Shown piece by piece: positions 1 through 7,967 of a DNA stretch of 26,424 nt. Under the pieces are notes generated by a model. It worked only from the letters and a program-made list of their open reading frames with translations, was not told the DNA's origin and searched no databases. The stretch comes from Nitrospirota bacterium (lineage in GTDB: Bacteria > Nitrospirota > JACRHJ01): positions 1-26,424 of the forward strand of contig DAHWTK010000009.1 in assembly GCA_027328825.1 (NCBI GenBank), in the 5' to 3' direction. Positions within the stretch are counted from its first letter, which is position 1; the number at the start of each line of letters is the position of its first letter. The position numbers and the translations under genes are program-made.

Positions 1-2236
1 CGGACAGCATAGCCTTGTCTATGAACTTCTGCACCTTCGGGATGGCCTCCTCCACGCGCAGGCCGATGATGTTTATCTCCATGCCGGGCGATTCGTCCTC
101 ATCCTCTTCCGTGCTCGTTACCGTGAACGCCTGCGTTCTTGCCCTTCCGGGAGCGGCGCGGGTGGAAAGCTCAAGCTCTTCCGGGCCGAGGGTTATCCGC
201 ATCGTCCCGAGCTGGACTACGACTTTCCGCTTGTCCTTTTTAATCTCCACAACCTGTCCCAGGCGGTTATATTTGTATACCTTCACCGCATCCCCGACAG
301 AGAGCGATTCAATCTCAAGCTTCCTGACCGGCGCGGCGGACACCTCGGCCTCTTTTAACTGCGCCTCAAGCGCGGATATTTCCTCCGACTGCTTCTTGAC
401 TTCGGCGCGTTCCGCCGGTCGACCGGCTGCGGATGCGGCTTTCCTGGATAGCTCCTCCAGATCGCGGAGCTTGAACTTCAGCTGATTTATGACGTTCTGC
501 GCCTTCTCCCTGGCCTTTCGGACGGCCTCCCTGCGCTCGTCCTCCGCGCGCCTTACGAGCCCCTGGAGCCGCTCCTTCTCGGCCCTGGCCTCAAGGGCCT
601 CCTGTGCGGCTTTTCTCCTGTCCTCGCGCGCTCCCTGGGCCTCTTTTTCGAGTTTCTCTATCAGCGTATCGAGTTCCGCCTCGCCCGCTCTCCTGCCCTC
701 CTTTGCCCGCCCAAGGACGCTATTTGGCATACCGAGCCGCGAGGCGACAAGTATCGCGCTGCTCCTGCCCGGACGGCCAATGGCAAGGCGGTATGTCGGC
801 ATGAGACTTACCGGGTCGAACTCCACGGAGGCGTTCATTACGCCGGGCGTGTTCGAGGCGAATACCTTGAGCGCGCCGTGGTGCGTCGTTACGACAGTCT
901 TTGTCCCGCGGCGGTGCAACTCCTCGATTATGGCGACGCCGAGCGCCGAGCCTTCGGACGGGTCAGTCCCCGCGCCGAGCTCGTCGAGCAGGACGAGGGA
1001 GTTCTTATTCGCGCCTTCCAGCATACGGACAATCTGGTTCATGTGCGAGGAGAATGTGCTCAAGTTCTGCTCCACGCTCTGTTCGTCCCCTATGTCCGAG
1101 TATACGCCGTCGAACACGGCGACGGATGAGTCCGGCGCGGCGGGGATGAGAAGCCCGGCCTGGGCCATCAGCGTCAGAAGACCGACAGTCTTCAAGACGA
1201 CGGTCTTGCCGCCGGTGTTCGGGCCGGTGATGACAAGCGTGTCGAACTCGCGCCCCAGCCGCATATCCAGGGGGGTTGTATTATCACGTCCCTTGGACAT
1301 TACAAGCAGGGGATGGCGGGCCTCCTTGAGTTCTACATGGCCCCTGTCGTTTACAGACGGCAGGTATGAGCCGGTATCCAGCGCGAAGGATGCGACCGAA
1401 TATAGGGAATCGAGCTTTACAAGGGCAAGATACGAGACCTCAAGATTTTCCCCGCCTTCCCGGACGGTTGCCGTCAGCCGCCAAAGTATCCTTTCTATTT
1501 CGTGAAGCTCGTCCCGCTTGAGGCTCACAAGGCGGTTGTTAAGCTCCACCGTCTTTTCCGGCTCCACGAAAACGGTAGAGCCGCTTTGCGAGTGGTCGTG
1601 GACTATTCCCTGGAGATATGTGCGGAAGTTGGTCTTCAGAGGCAGGCAATAGCGCTCTCCGCGCATGGTTACGACAGGCTCCTGGACTGCCTTGGAAAGC
1701 GAGGAGTCCTGGATTATGCCTTCAAGCTCCCGGTTAATCCGGGAGCGCGCCTGAGAGAGCGAGACCCGTATCCTTTTAAGCTCAGGCGACGCGGAATCCA
1801 GCACTTCTCCGTCCTCGCCAATGGCGCGCGAGATCTCGGCCTCCATGTTTTCAAAGACCGAGAGGCTCGAGCCTCTTCCGGCTAAAACAGGATACTCCTG
1901 CTTGACCTTCGCCAGAGCCGTCTTCATAAGCCGGGAAGCCTTCGCAACCGAGAGCACGCGAAGGAGATCTTCGGGGATCAGCGCCGCCCCTTCTACAGAG
2001 GCTTTCCTTAATTGAGACGAAATATCCTGAAGGCCTCTTATCGGAAAATCATGGCGCGAGGAGAGATATTTCTTGAGCTCGTCGGCTTCCTTGAGCCTCA
2101 GAGTTACTTCTTTTATGTCCGTCGAGGGCGAAAGCTTCCGCGCCTCGGCCTGCCCGGGCTCGGACACCGCGCGGGCGGAAACGGCCTCGATTATCTTATG
2201 GAACTCAAGAACTTTTAGAGCGTGTTCGTCCATCAT
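1..2236 (-). CDS. mutS2: Endonuclease MutS2 (C-terminus cut by window edge)
   Basis: MutS2 is a MutS-family ATPase with a nuclease tail. In studied bacteria it acts on recombination intermediates or collided ribosomes rather than mismatches. The frame is open from the start codon to the left edge, with 745 codons visible. It shows an N-terminal clamp/lever region, Walker A GPNTGGKT at residues 338-345, and Walker B plus signature LLDELGAGTDPSEGSA around D418-E419. A long charged coiled coil follows (about 500-620), then a KOW-like patch (about 640-680). The Smr nuclease domain begins near residue 719 (MEINIIGLRVEEA). About 27 Smr residues are visible and the rest lies outside the window. The first ATG overlaps the yqeY stop (ATGA), which implies translational coupling. 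A second in-frame ATG directly follows at 2233. The family assignment is secure; the exact role in this organism is not. Confidence 0.96.
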   Translation of the reverse strand, partial: MMDEHALKVLEFHKIIEAVSARAVSEPGQAEARKLSPSTDIKEVTLRLKEADELKKYLSSRHDFPIRGLQDISSQLRKASVEGAALIPEDLLRVLSVAKASRLMKTALAKVKQEYPVLAGRGSSLSVFENMEAEISRAIGEDGEVLDSASPELKRIRVSLSQARSRINRELEGIIQDSSLSKAVQEPVVTMRGERYCLPLKTNFRTYLQGIVHDHSQSGSTVFVEPEKTVELNNRLVSLKRDELHEIERILWRLTATVREGGENLEVSYLALVKLDSLYSVASFALDTGSYLPSVNDRGHVELKEARHPLLVMSKGRDNTTPLDMRLGREFDTLVITGPNTGGKTVVLKTVGLLTLMAQAGLLIPAAPDSSVAVFDGVYSDIGDEQSVEQNLSTFSSHMNQIVRMLEGANKNSLVLLDELGAGTDPSEGSALGVAIIEELHRRGTKTVVTTHHGALKVFASNTPGVMNASVEFDPVSLMPTYRLAIGRPGRSSAILVASRLGMPNSVLGRAKEGRRAGEAELDTLIEKLEKEAQGAREDRRKAAQEALEARAEKERLQGLVRRAEDERREAVRKAREKAQNVINQLKFKLRDLEELSRKAASAAGRPAERAEVKKQSEEISALEAQLKEAEVSAAPVRKLEIESLSVGDAVKVYKYNRLGQVVEIKKDKRKVVVQLGTMRITLGPEELELSTRAAPGRARTQAFTVTSTEEDEDESPGMEINIIGLRVEEAIPKVQKFIDKAMLS

Positions 2237-2679
2237 CCGCCCAAGGCGGTTTTAACAAGTTCGTTGACGAGCTTCCCGTCCGCACGGCCCTTGACCTTCG
2301 GCATCAGGGCCTTCATCACCTTGCCCATGTCCGCCAGCCCCTTCGCCCCGGACTCGGAAACCGCTTCCTTCACCAGCGCCTCTATCTCCTCCCTGCTCAT
2401 CTGTTGCGGCATGTAGGACTGGATGACTAAAAGCTCTGCCGCCTCCTTGTCCACCAGGTCCTGCCGCCCGGCCTTTTCGTACTGCTCTATCGACTCCCGG
2501 CGCTGCTTGGCAGCCGTAGAGAGCACGGCGAGGATCCCTTCGTCGTCCAGGTCCTTGCGCGAGTCTATTTCCTTATTTCTATAGGCGGAGATAATCATCC
2601 TTATCGCGGAGAGCCGGGCGGCGTCATGGGCCTTGAGCGCCTCCTTCATGTCTTGGTTAAGTCTCTCTTTCAGGGTCAT
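2233..2679 (-). CDS. yqeY: GatB/YqeY domain protein
   Basis: A 148-residue stand-alone YqeY protein, the usual length for the family. It resembles the C-terminal tail domain of the GatB amidotransferase subunit, which contacts tRNA. The role of free YqeY is not well defined. Family hallmarks visible are the MTLKERLNQDMKEALKA start, an IRMIISAYRNKEID helix, 'IQSYMPQQMSREEI' in the middle and 'ADMGKVMKALMPKVKGRAD' near the end. A GAGG ribosome-binding site (complement of 2686-2689) lies 6 bases before the ATG. It is the first gene of a two-gene unit with mutS2, which overlaps it by 4 bases. Its own promoter is at 2757-2785. The homology call is firm and the function is unknown. Confidence 0.93.
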   Translation of the reverse strand: MTLKERLNQDMKEALKAHDAARLSAIRMIISAYRNKEIDSRKDLDDEGILAVLSTAAKQRRESIEQYEKAGRQDLVDKEAAELLVIQSYMPQQMSREEIEALVKEAVSESGAKGLADMGKVMKALMPKVKGRADGKLVNELVKTALGG

Positions 2680-2756
2680 TTTAATCCTCGCTATGGTATT
2701 GAATATTCAGGGGAAACAGCCTATGGGATGGCATGGCTACACGAGTTTGGGGATGA

Positions 2757-2785
2757 AGTATAGCCGGGCATGGGCAATCTGTCAA
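2757..2785 (-). promoter_or_regulatory. Near-consensus sigma-70 promoter for yqeY-mutS2
   Basis: On the minus strand, TTGACA (2780-2785) is followed by exactly 17 bases and TATACT (2757-2762), 11 of 12 bases matching the sigma-70 consensus. The start site would fall near 2750, giving a leader of roughly 70 bases before the yqeY ATG. It lies just past the argB stop codon, so yqeY-mutS2 can be expressed independently of the upstream hsl-argB operon. I saw no convincing terminator between argB and this promoter. Confidence 0.8.
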
Positions 2786-2806
2786 GAAATGGGAGAAAAA
2801 ATCGTC

Positions 2807-3688
2807 CTACATGGAAATTTCCGTCCCGATGCCCTTATCGGTGAATATCTCCAGGAGGAGCGCGTGCGGGACGCGCCCGTCCACGACGTGGACCTTGCCG
2901 ACCTTGCCGCCGAGGGCGTCGAAACACGCCGCAACCTTCGGGAGCATTCCGCCGGAAATTATCTTTTTCTTTATCAGCTTCTCCACCTGGATCTTTGTCA
3001 GCGCGGACATAAGTCTGCCGTCGGAATCCAGTATCCCCTCGACATCCGTAAGCAGGATGAGCTTCGAGGCCGAGAGCGCCGCCGCCACCGCTCCGGCGAC
3101 AAGGTCGGCGTTTATATTGTATGTCTCGCCCTTTTCGCCCACGCCGACGGGCGCGATAACGGGAATAAACCCGCCTTTCTCCAGGGCGGACAGTATCGCC
3201 GAATCCACGCTGTCAACCTCGCCCAGGTGTCCCGCGTCTATTATCTCCGGCGCCCCGGTCTCAGGCGAAGTGCCTTTTAAAAATTTCTTTTTCGCCTTTA
3301 TGAGCCCGCCGTCCTTGCCGGTAAGACCTGCCGCGCGTCCGCCGTTCGAGTTTATGAGATTAACGATTTCCTTGTTTATTGCCCCGCCGAGCACCATCTC
3401 CACTATATCCATCGTCTCGGAGTCCGTTACACGGTAGCCGGAGACGAACTTCGGCGTGAGGCCCATCTTCTCCATTGTCCTTGATATTTGCGGCCCGCCG
3501 CCGTGAACGATGACAGGATTCAGGCCGATATATTTCATAAGCACGACATCCTTTGCGAAGGATGTCTTCAGGGCCTTGTCCGCCATCGCGTGCCCGCCGT
3601 ATTTTATTACTATAGTCTTGCCGTAGAAATTCTTTATGTACGGCAGGGCCTCCATCAGTATCTCGGCCTTCTCGATTAATTTTTTCAT
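2807..3688 (-). CDS. argB: Acetylglutamate kinase
   Basis: Phosphorylates N-acetyl-L-glutamate with ATP, the second step of arginine (ornithine) biosynthesis, in the cytoplasm. It has 293 residues, normal for the family. Motifs visible are the phosphate-binding KYGGHAM (K29), the VHGGGPQI glycine loop (about 61-68), 'SGYRVTD', 'LLTDVEGILD' and the late 'SGGMLPKVAACFDALGG'. It has an N-terminal helix before the kinase fold (about residues 1-22). In characterised enzymes such a helix goes with hexamer formation and arginine feedback inhibition, so inhibition by arginine is likely but inferred. The ATG overlaps the hslU stop by 4 bases (ATGA), making it the last gene of the trmFO-xerC-hslV-hslU-argB operon. 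No other arginine gene is nearby. Confidence 0.97.
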   Translation of the reverse strand: MKKLIEKAEILMEALPYIKNFYGKTIVIKYGGHAMADKALKTSFAKDVVLMKYIGLNPVIVHGGGPQISRTMEKMGLTPKFVSGYRVTDSETMDIVEMVLGGAINKEIVNLINSNGGRAAGLTGKDGGLIKAKKKFLKGTSPETGAPEIIDAGHLGEVDSVDSAILSALEKGGFIPVIAPVGVGEKGETYNINADLVAGAVAAALSASKLILLTDVEGILDSDGRLMSALTKIQVEKLIKKKIISGGMLPKVAACFDALGGKVGKVHVVDGRVPHALLLEIFTDKGIGTEISM

Positions 3689-5103
3689 AAGATAAACCTG
3701 CTTAAGTCCTCGTCCTTTGTTATGTCGGCAAGCTGTTTTTTCACGTATTCCGCGTTAACCTTGATTTTCTTCTGCACAGCGTCGGGCGCGTGGAAGCTTA
3801 CCTCTTCGAGGAGCCTCTCCATTACGGTATAAAGACGCCTCGCCCCGATATTCTCCGTGCGGCTGTTGACGGATGCCGCAATCCTCGCAATCTCGCGGAT
3901 GGCGTCGTCTGTAAACTCCACGTCGAGCCCTTCCGTGCCGAGGAGACCGACATACTGGCGTATCAGGGCGTTCTTCGGTTCAGTGAGTATGCGCACGAAA
4001 TCGTCTTCCGTGAGGTTGTCCAGCTCCACGCGTATGGGGAAGCGGCCCTGGAGCTCCGGTATCAGATCCGAGGGTTTGGACACATGGAACGCGCCGGCGG
4101 CGATAAACAGTATATGGTCCGTATGCACAGGCCCGTGCTTCGTGTTGACCGTCGAGCCTTCGATTATCGGGAGCAGGTCTCTCTGCACGCCCTCACGCGA
4201 AACGTCCGGCCCGCCGCCTCCGGACTCACGGCCCGCCACCTTGTCTATCTCGTCCACAAAAACAATGCCGGACTGTTCCACGCGCGATATGGCCTCTTTT
4301 GCCACCTTGTCCATGTCGATAAGCCTGGAGGCTTCCTCCTGCGTCAGTACCTTCATCGCCTCCGGAACCTTCAGGCTCCGCCTCTTGGATTTCTCAGGGA
4401 ACATATTCCCCATCATCTCCTTGAGGCTTATCTCAAGCTCCTCCATGCCGATATTGGAGATGACGCCGAGCGGCATTCCGCCTTTCTCCTTGACCTCCAA
4501 CTCGATTACACGGTCATCGAGCTTTCCGTCTCTTAACATTTTCCTGAATTTTTCTCTCGTGGCGTTCTCCGCCTCGCGGCCCCTCGCGGGCTCTCCCTCC
4601 GGGAGCTCTTCTTCATTGGTCCGGTCTATCGGCATCCGCTCCGCCGGGTCGTACGACTCCCGGAACCCAAGCCCGGCGTCGCTCCTGCGTCTCGGGAGAA
4701 GGGCGTCCAGCACCCGTTCCTCCGCCGCGGCGCGCGCACGTTCCATGACTGCATCCGAATGCTCCGAGCGCACCATTGCCACGGACTGCTCCGTAATGTC
4801 CCGGATAATAGACTCGACGTCCCGGCCCACATAGCCGACCTCCGTAAATTTGGAGGCCTCCACCTTTACAAACGGGGCGTCCACAAGTCTCGCCAAACGC
4901 CGGGCTATCTCTGTCTTTCCAACGCCCGTGGAGCCTATCATTATGATATTCTTCGGCACCACCTCGTCTCTCAGTTCCTCGGGAAGGCGCTGTCTGCGCC
5001 ACCTCGTCCGAAGCGCGATGGCCACAGCGCGCTTGGCGTTATTCTGGCCTATTATATATGTATCCAGTTCCGCGACTACTTCCCTGGGGGTAAGCTCCCG
5101 CAT
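3685..5103 (-). CDS. hslU: HslU ATPase subunit of the HslUV protease
   Basis: AAA+ unfoldase that feeds substrates to the HslV peptidase in the cytoplasm. It has 472 residues, slightly above the usual 440-460. Visible motifs are the N-terminal LTPREVVAELDTYIIGQ, Walker A GSTGVGKT (57-64), the pore loop GYVGRD (90-95), Walker B with DEID (284-287), and sensor/arginine-finger segments further on. The intermediate I-domain (about 110-240) is charged. The C-terminus is DEDLSRFIL, the tail that inserts into HslV to activate it, so the protein is intact and should be functional. It starts 2 bases after the hslV stop and overlaps argB at its end. The ATG directly after hslV gives the canonical N-terminus. 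Confidence 0.98.
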   Translation of the reverse strand: MRELTPREVVAELDTYIIGQNNAKRAVAIALRTRWRRQRLPEELRDEVVPKNIIMIGSTGVGKTEIARRLARLVDAPFVKVEASKFTEVGYVGRDVESIIRDITEQSVAMVRSEHSDAVMERARAAAEERVLDALLPRRRSDAGLGFRESYDPAERMPIDRTNEEELPEGEPARGREAENATREKFRKMLRDGKLDDRVIELEVKEKGGMPLGVISNIGMEELEISLKEMMGNMFPEKSKRRSLKVPEAMKVLTQEEASRLIDMDKVAKEAISRVEQSGIVFVDEIDKVAGRESGGGGPDVSREGVQRDLLPIIEGSTVNTKHGPVHTDHILFIAAGAFHVSKPSDLIPELQGRFPIRVELDNLTEDDFVRILTEPKNALIRQYVGLLGTEGLDVEFTDDAIREIARIAASVNSRTENIGARRLYTVMERLLEEVSFHAPDAVQKKIKVNAEYVKKQLADITKDEDLSRFIL

Positions 5104-5105
5104 TT

Positions 5106-5639
5106 CTATAACTCCTCTATCAAGATGTTCGAGTTCGTGTATATGCAGATTTTAGACGCAATCTCCATCGCCTCTTTCACTATGCCCTGCGCGTCGAGTG
5201 CAGAATGCCTGAAAAGCGCCTGGGCCGCGGCCTGCGCATACGCGCCGCCGGAGCCTATCGCGGCTATGCCGTCCTCCGGCTCTATGACATCGCCCGTCCC
5301 TGAGATGACGAACGTATGCTCTTTGTCCGCGACAATCAGAAGCGCCTCAAGCTGGCGGAGCATCTTGTTCGTCCGCCACTCCTTCGCAAGCTCGACAGCC
5401 GCGCGCGCGATGTTGCCGTGGTATTCCTCTATCCTGCCCTCGAATTTCTCGATAAGCGTGAAGGCGTCCGCCGTAGCGCCCGCGAACCCGGCAAGTATCG
5501 TATTATTATACAGCTTCCGTATCTTCCTTGCATTGTGTTTCATAACCGTCTGTCCCATCGTGACCTGCCCGTCTCCGCCAATGGAGACATGGCCGTCCTT
5601 CCGGACGCAGAGTATTGTGGTTGAGTGAATGCTTTCCAT
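5106..5639 (-). CDS. hslV: HslV peptidase subunit of the HslUV protease
   Basis: Threonine peptidase that forms the double-hexamer proteolytic core of HslUV. The ORF has 177 codons. By alignment with the known mature sequence TT(I/V)xxVR, the catalytic N-terminal threonine is T7 of STTILCVRKDG, so six residues (MESIHS) would have to be removed. The IGGDGQVTMG and 'AGFAGATADAFTLIEKFE' motifs follow, and the last third has the GSGGAYAQAAAQAL segment. It sits one base after the xerC stop and two bases before hslU, so the two subunits should be made together. The short propeptide is typical of many non-enterobacterial HslV proteins. Confidence 0.97.
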   Translation of the reverse strand: MESIHSTTILCVRKDGHVSIGGDGQVTMGQTVMKHNARKIRKLYNNTILAGFAGATADAFTLIEKFEGRIEEYHGNIARAAVELAKEWRTNKMLRQLEALLIVADKEHTFVISGTGDVIEPEDGIAAIGSGGAYAQAAAQALFRHSALDAQGIVKEAMEIASKICIYTNSNILIEEL

Positions 5640-5640
5640 G

Positions 5641-6540
5641 TTATCCTTTCGCCCTCGGATGGGCCTTGTCGTATACCTCCATAAGCTTCTCCATATCGAG
5701 ATGCGTGTACTTCTGCGTCGTGGAGAGCGAGGCGTGTCCGAGCATCTCCTGTATCAACCGCAGGTCCGCGCCCGCCCCCAGAAGGTGCGTGGCGAATGTA
5801 TGCCTGAGCGTATGCGGCGAGACTTTTCCCTGTATACGTTTCTCCCGGACATATTTCACGACAACCCGCCTGACGCCCCTGACGGAGAGCCTCTGCCCCC
5901 TGTTGTTCAGGAACAGCGGGCATGGTGAGGCCGCAGCCCCGCGCGCTGAGTTCGACGCGGCGATATATTCCGATATGGCTTCCACCGCCTTCTTCCCAAG
6001 CGGCACGAACCGCTCCTTATTACCCTTGCCGGTTACTTTTGCCAGTCCTTGATGCAGGTCCACCTGCTCACGGTCAAGACCCGCAAGCTCCGATATGCGT
6101 ATACCCGCCGAATAAAATACTTCGAGTATCGCCCTGTCCCGCAAACCAGAAAGCTTATCACCGCCCGGCGCCTCCACAAGCATTACCGCATCGTCCACCG
6201 AAAGGGCTATCGGCTGGGCCTTTTCTTTCCTTGGCGTAGCCACGAGCTTGGCCGGGTTTTTCTCGATAATCCCTTCCCTGAACAGGTATCGGAACAGGCT
6301 TCTTATCGACGCAGCCTTCCTCTGGGCGGAGGATTTTTTAATCCCGCGCTTCGCCAGGTTCGCCAGGAACCCCCGGACGTCCAAGTTGCCAACCGAGGGC
6401 AAATCCGGCTCCGCCATTCCCGACAATTTAAGGTATTCCATGAACTGCCGAATGTCGTTTTCGTAGCCGACGACCGTATTCTCGGACGCGCCTTTTTCGT
6501 ATCTCAGATAACTGAGAAATTTCGAAAGATAATCAGTCAT
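5641..6540 (-). CDS. xerC: Tyrosine recombinase XerC (chromosome dimer resolution)
   Basis: Site-specific tyrosine recombinase, probably acting with XerD at a dif site to resolve chromosome dimers. The chosen start (MTDYLSKFLSYL) gives 299 residues, the normal XerC length. It lies inside the end of trmFO with an 8-base overlap. A longer upstream ATG would add 32 residues translated from trmFO and is not family-like. The N-terminal SAM-like DNA-binding domain covers about 1-90. The full catalytic set is present: R148 (AGIRISELAGL), K172 (TGKGNKERF), H243 and R246 (SPHTLRHTFATHLL), H269 (LGHASLSTTQKY) and nucleophile Y278. The fixed context trmFO-xerC-hslVU argues for a housekeeping Xer protein rather than a mobile-element integrase. 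XerC versus XerD is decided mainly by this context. Confidence 0.93.
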   Translation of the reverse strand: MTDYLSKFLSYLRYEKGASENTVVGYENDIRQFMEYLKLSGMAEPDLPSVGNLDVRGFLANLAKRGIKKSSAQRKAASIRSLFRYLFREGIIEKNPAKLVATPRKEKAQPIALSVDDAVMLVEAPGGDKLSGLRDRAILEVFYSAGIRISELAGLDREQVDLHQGLAKVTGKGNKERFVPLGKKAVEAISEYIAASNSARGAAASPCPLFLNNRGQRLSVRGVRRVVVKYVREKRIQGKVSPHTLRHTFATHLLGAGADLRLIQEMLGHASLSTTQKYTHLDMEKLMEVYDKAHPRAKG

Positions 6541-7852
6541 CTTCCTCCAGGCTCGATTTCCAGGACTCAAGGTCCCTAAGCGCCCTTGCGGCCAGGAGTT
6601 CGCGCCGCTCGTCCTTTTTCCGCACCTTCTCCTCAAGCGGCGGGAACAGGGAAAATATAACGTTCGTCGGCTGGAAGCGGGACGGGGCCGTCTTCGTCAG
6701 GTGCGTGACGAGCGCGCCGTGCGCAGTCGTATCCGGCGGCGCAAGCGGCTGCAACCCCTTGATAATACGGGCCGCGTTAATCCCTGCCAGTATTCCCGTC
6801 GCGGAGGACTCGACATAGCCCTCAACGCCCGACACCTGCCCTGCGATGAAAAGTCCGGGGAGGCCCTTAAGCTCAAGCGTCGGCTCAAGAAACATCGGGC
6901 CGTTTATAAAAGTGTTCCTGTGGAGGCTTCCGTATCTTAAAAATTTCACGCCTCCAAGCCCCGGAATCATGCGGAAAACGCGCCCCTGTTCCGGCCATTT
7001 CAGCCGCGTCTGGAACCCGACGATATTATACGCCGTCCCCTCGTAGTCTTCCCGTCTCAGCTGAACTACTGCGTAAGGCCGCGCTCCCGTTTTCGGGTCT
7101 GTTATCCCCACCGGCTTCATCGGGCCGTGCGCCAGCGTCTCCCTCCCGCGCTCCGCCATGGTCTCTATAGGCATACAGCCCTCGAAGCAGCGCATACTCT
7201 CGAAATCGCGCGCAGGAACCTTCTCCGCACCCATCAGGGCGTCGTAAAAGGCGTCGTATTCTTCTTTTGTCATAGGGCAGTTGACGTAATCGTCCCCGCC
7301 CTTGCCGTAGCGGGACGCACGGAATGCGATACCCATGTCCACGGAGTCCGCATCGATTATCGGCGCTATGGCGTCATAGAAATGCAGGTGTTCCGCCCCT
7401 GTCATGGCCCCGATTGCGTCCGCCATCCTGTCGGACGTAAGAGGCCCTGTGGCGATTACCGCCACCGGTTCCGGAACCGCCGTTATCTCTTCACGGATGA
7501 CTTCTATGTTCGGATGGGCTTCGATGGCTTCTGTTATGTACGCGGCGAATGCCTCCCTGTCCACGGCCAAGGCGCTCCCGGCGGGAACTGCCGTTCTATC
7601 CGCAGCCTCCATTACAAGCGACCCCATCCGCCGCATCTCCTCCTTCAGTAGACCGACCGCATTGTGCAGGTCCGCCGAACGGAGCGAATTGGAGCATACC
7701 AGCTCTGCCAGACGCCCCGTCTTATGCGCTGGTGTCATTACATTGGGACGCATCTCGAAGAGGCGCACATATACCCCGCGCCTTGCCGCCGCCCAGGCCG
7801 CCTCCGTCCCCGCAAGTCCCCCGCCGATTACAGTCAGATATTTGTCAGGCAT
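6533..7852 (-). CDS. trmFO: Folate-dependent tRNA m5U54 methyltransferase TrmFO
   Basis: Flavoprotein that methylates U54 of tRNA using methylenetetrahydrofolate. It has 439 residues, the usual size. The N-terminal dinucleotide-binding loop is VIGGGLAGTEAAWAAARRG (about 8-26). The family cysteines appear in ELVCSNSLRS (about residue 53) and in RCFEGCMPIETMAERG in the middle. Close to the C-terminus is GVEGYVESSATGILAGINAAR, the second FAD contact. It is the first gene of the minus-strand operon continuing to xerC, hslV, hslU and argB. The start is fixed by the FAD motif. The region before the ATG has at best a weak GGA and no proper Shine-Dalgarno. The best promoter puts transcription start almost on the ATG, so the message may be leaderless. 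Confidence 0.96.
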   Translation of the reverse strand: MPDKYLTVIGGGLAGTEAAWAAARRGVYVRLFEMRPNVMTPAHKTGRLAELVCSNSLRSADLHNAVGLLKEEMRRMGSLVMEAADRTAVPAGSALAVDREAFAAYITEAIEAHPNIEVIREEITAVPEPVAVIATGPLTSDRMADAIGAMTGAEHLHFYDAIAPIIDADSVDMGIAFRASRYGKGGDDYVNCPMTKEEYDAFYDALMGAEKVPARDFESMRCFEGCMPIETMAERGRETLAHGPMKPVGITDPKTGARPYAVVQLRREDYEGTAYNIVGFQTRLKWPEQGRVFRMIPGLGGVKFLRYGSLHRNTFINGPMFLEPTLELKGLPGLFIAGQVSGVEGYVESSATGILAGINAARIIKGLQPLAPPDTTAHGALVTHLTKTAPSRFQPTNVIFSLFPPLEEKVRKKDERRELLAARALRDLESWKSSLEEDD

Positions 7853-7860
7853 AACTATCC

Positions 7861-7889
7861 ATTCTATTTTTAATATCGTCGATAGTCAA
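7861..7889 (-). promoter_or_regulatory. trmFO: Promoter for the trmFO operon, probably leaderless
   Basis: On the minus strand, TTGACT (7884-7889), 17 bases, then TAGAAT (7861-7866). The -10 ends 8 bases before the trmFO ATG, so the predicted start site falls about 1-3 bases before or on the ATG. A small palindrome TATCG-T-CGATA (7874-7884) lies in the spacer and could be an operator, though this is speculative. The promoter is back-to-back with the DsrE promoter; the two -35 boxes are 9 bases apart. Confidence 0.65.
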
Positions 7890-7898
7890 CCATTTCTA

Positions 7899-7928
7899 TT
7901 GACAGAATCTCCGGCAATGATGTATAAA
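7899..7928 (+). promoter_or_regulatory. Promoter for the DsrE-like gene
   Basis: TTGACA (7899-7904), 18 bases, then TATAAA (7923-7928). The start site would be near 7935, leaving about 33 bases of leader that includes CTGGAGG (7954-7960) as a strong ribosome-binding site 7 bases before the ATG. It is divergent from the trmFO promoter. Confidence 0.65.
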
Positions 7929-7967
7929 ACTAAAATTATAAATATCAGAACAACTGGAGGTACGCAA

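Noticed and set aside
489..1505. A 338-codon plus-strand open frame (and several like it) opposite mutS2.
   Set aside because: It lies antisense to conserved mutS2 motifs including Walker A. Its serine/arginine-rich translation has no family features and it arises from codon bias in GC-rich DNA.
3857..4834. A 325-codon plus-strand open frame opposite hslU.
   Set aside because: It is a shadow of hslU, whose motifs are intact along the same stretch. The translation is low-complexity serine-rich and has no ribosome-binding site.
5641..6540. XerC as the integrase of a mobile element.
   Set aside because: It sits in the conserved trmFO-hslVU operon with base-overlapping neighbours, and no attachment sites or cargo genes are seen.
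7404..7967. A long N-terminal extension of the DsrE-like protein.
   Set aside because: The extension is antisense to trmFO. The ATG at 7968 has a strong ribosome-binding site and the family's normal N-terminus.
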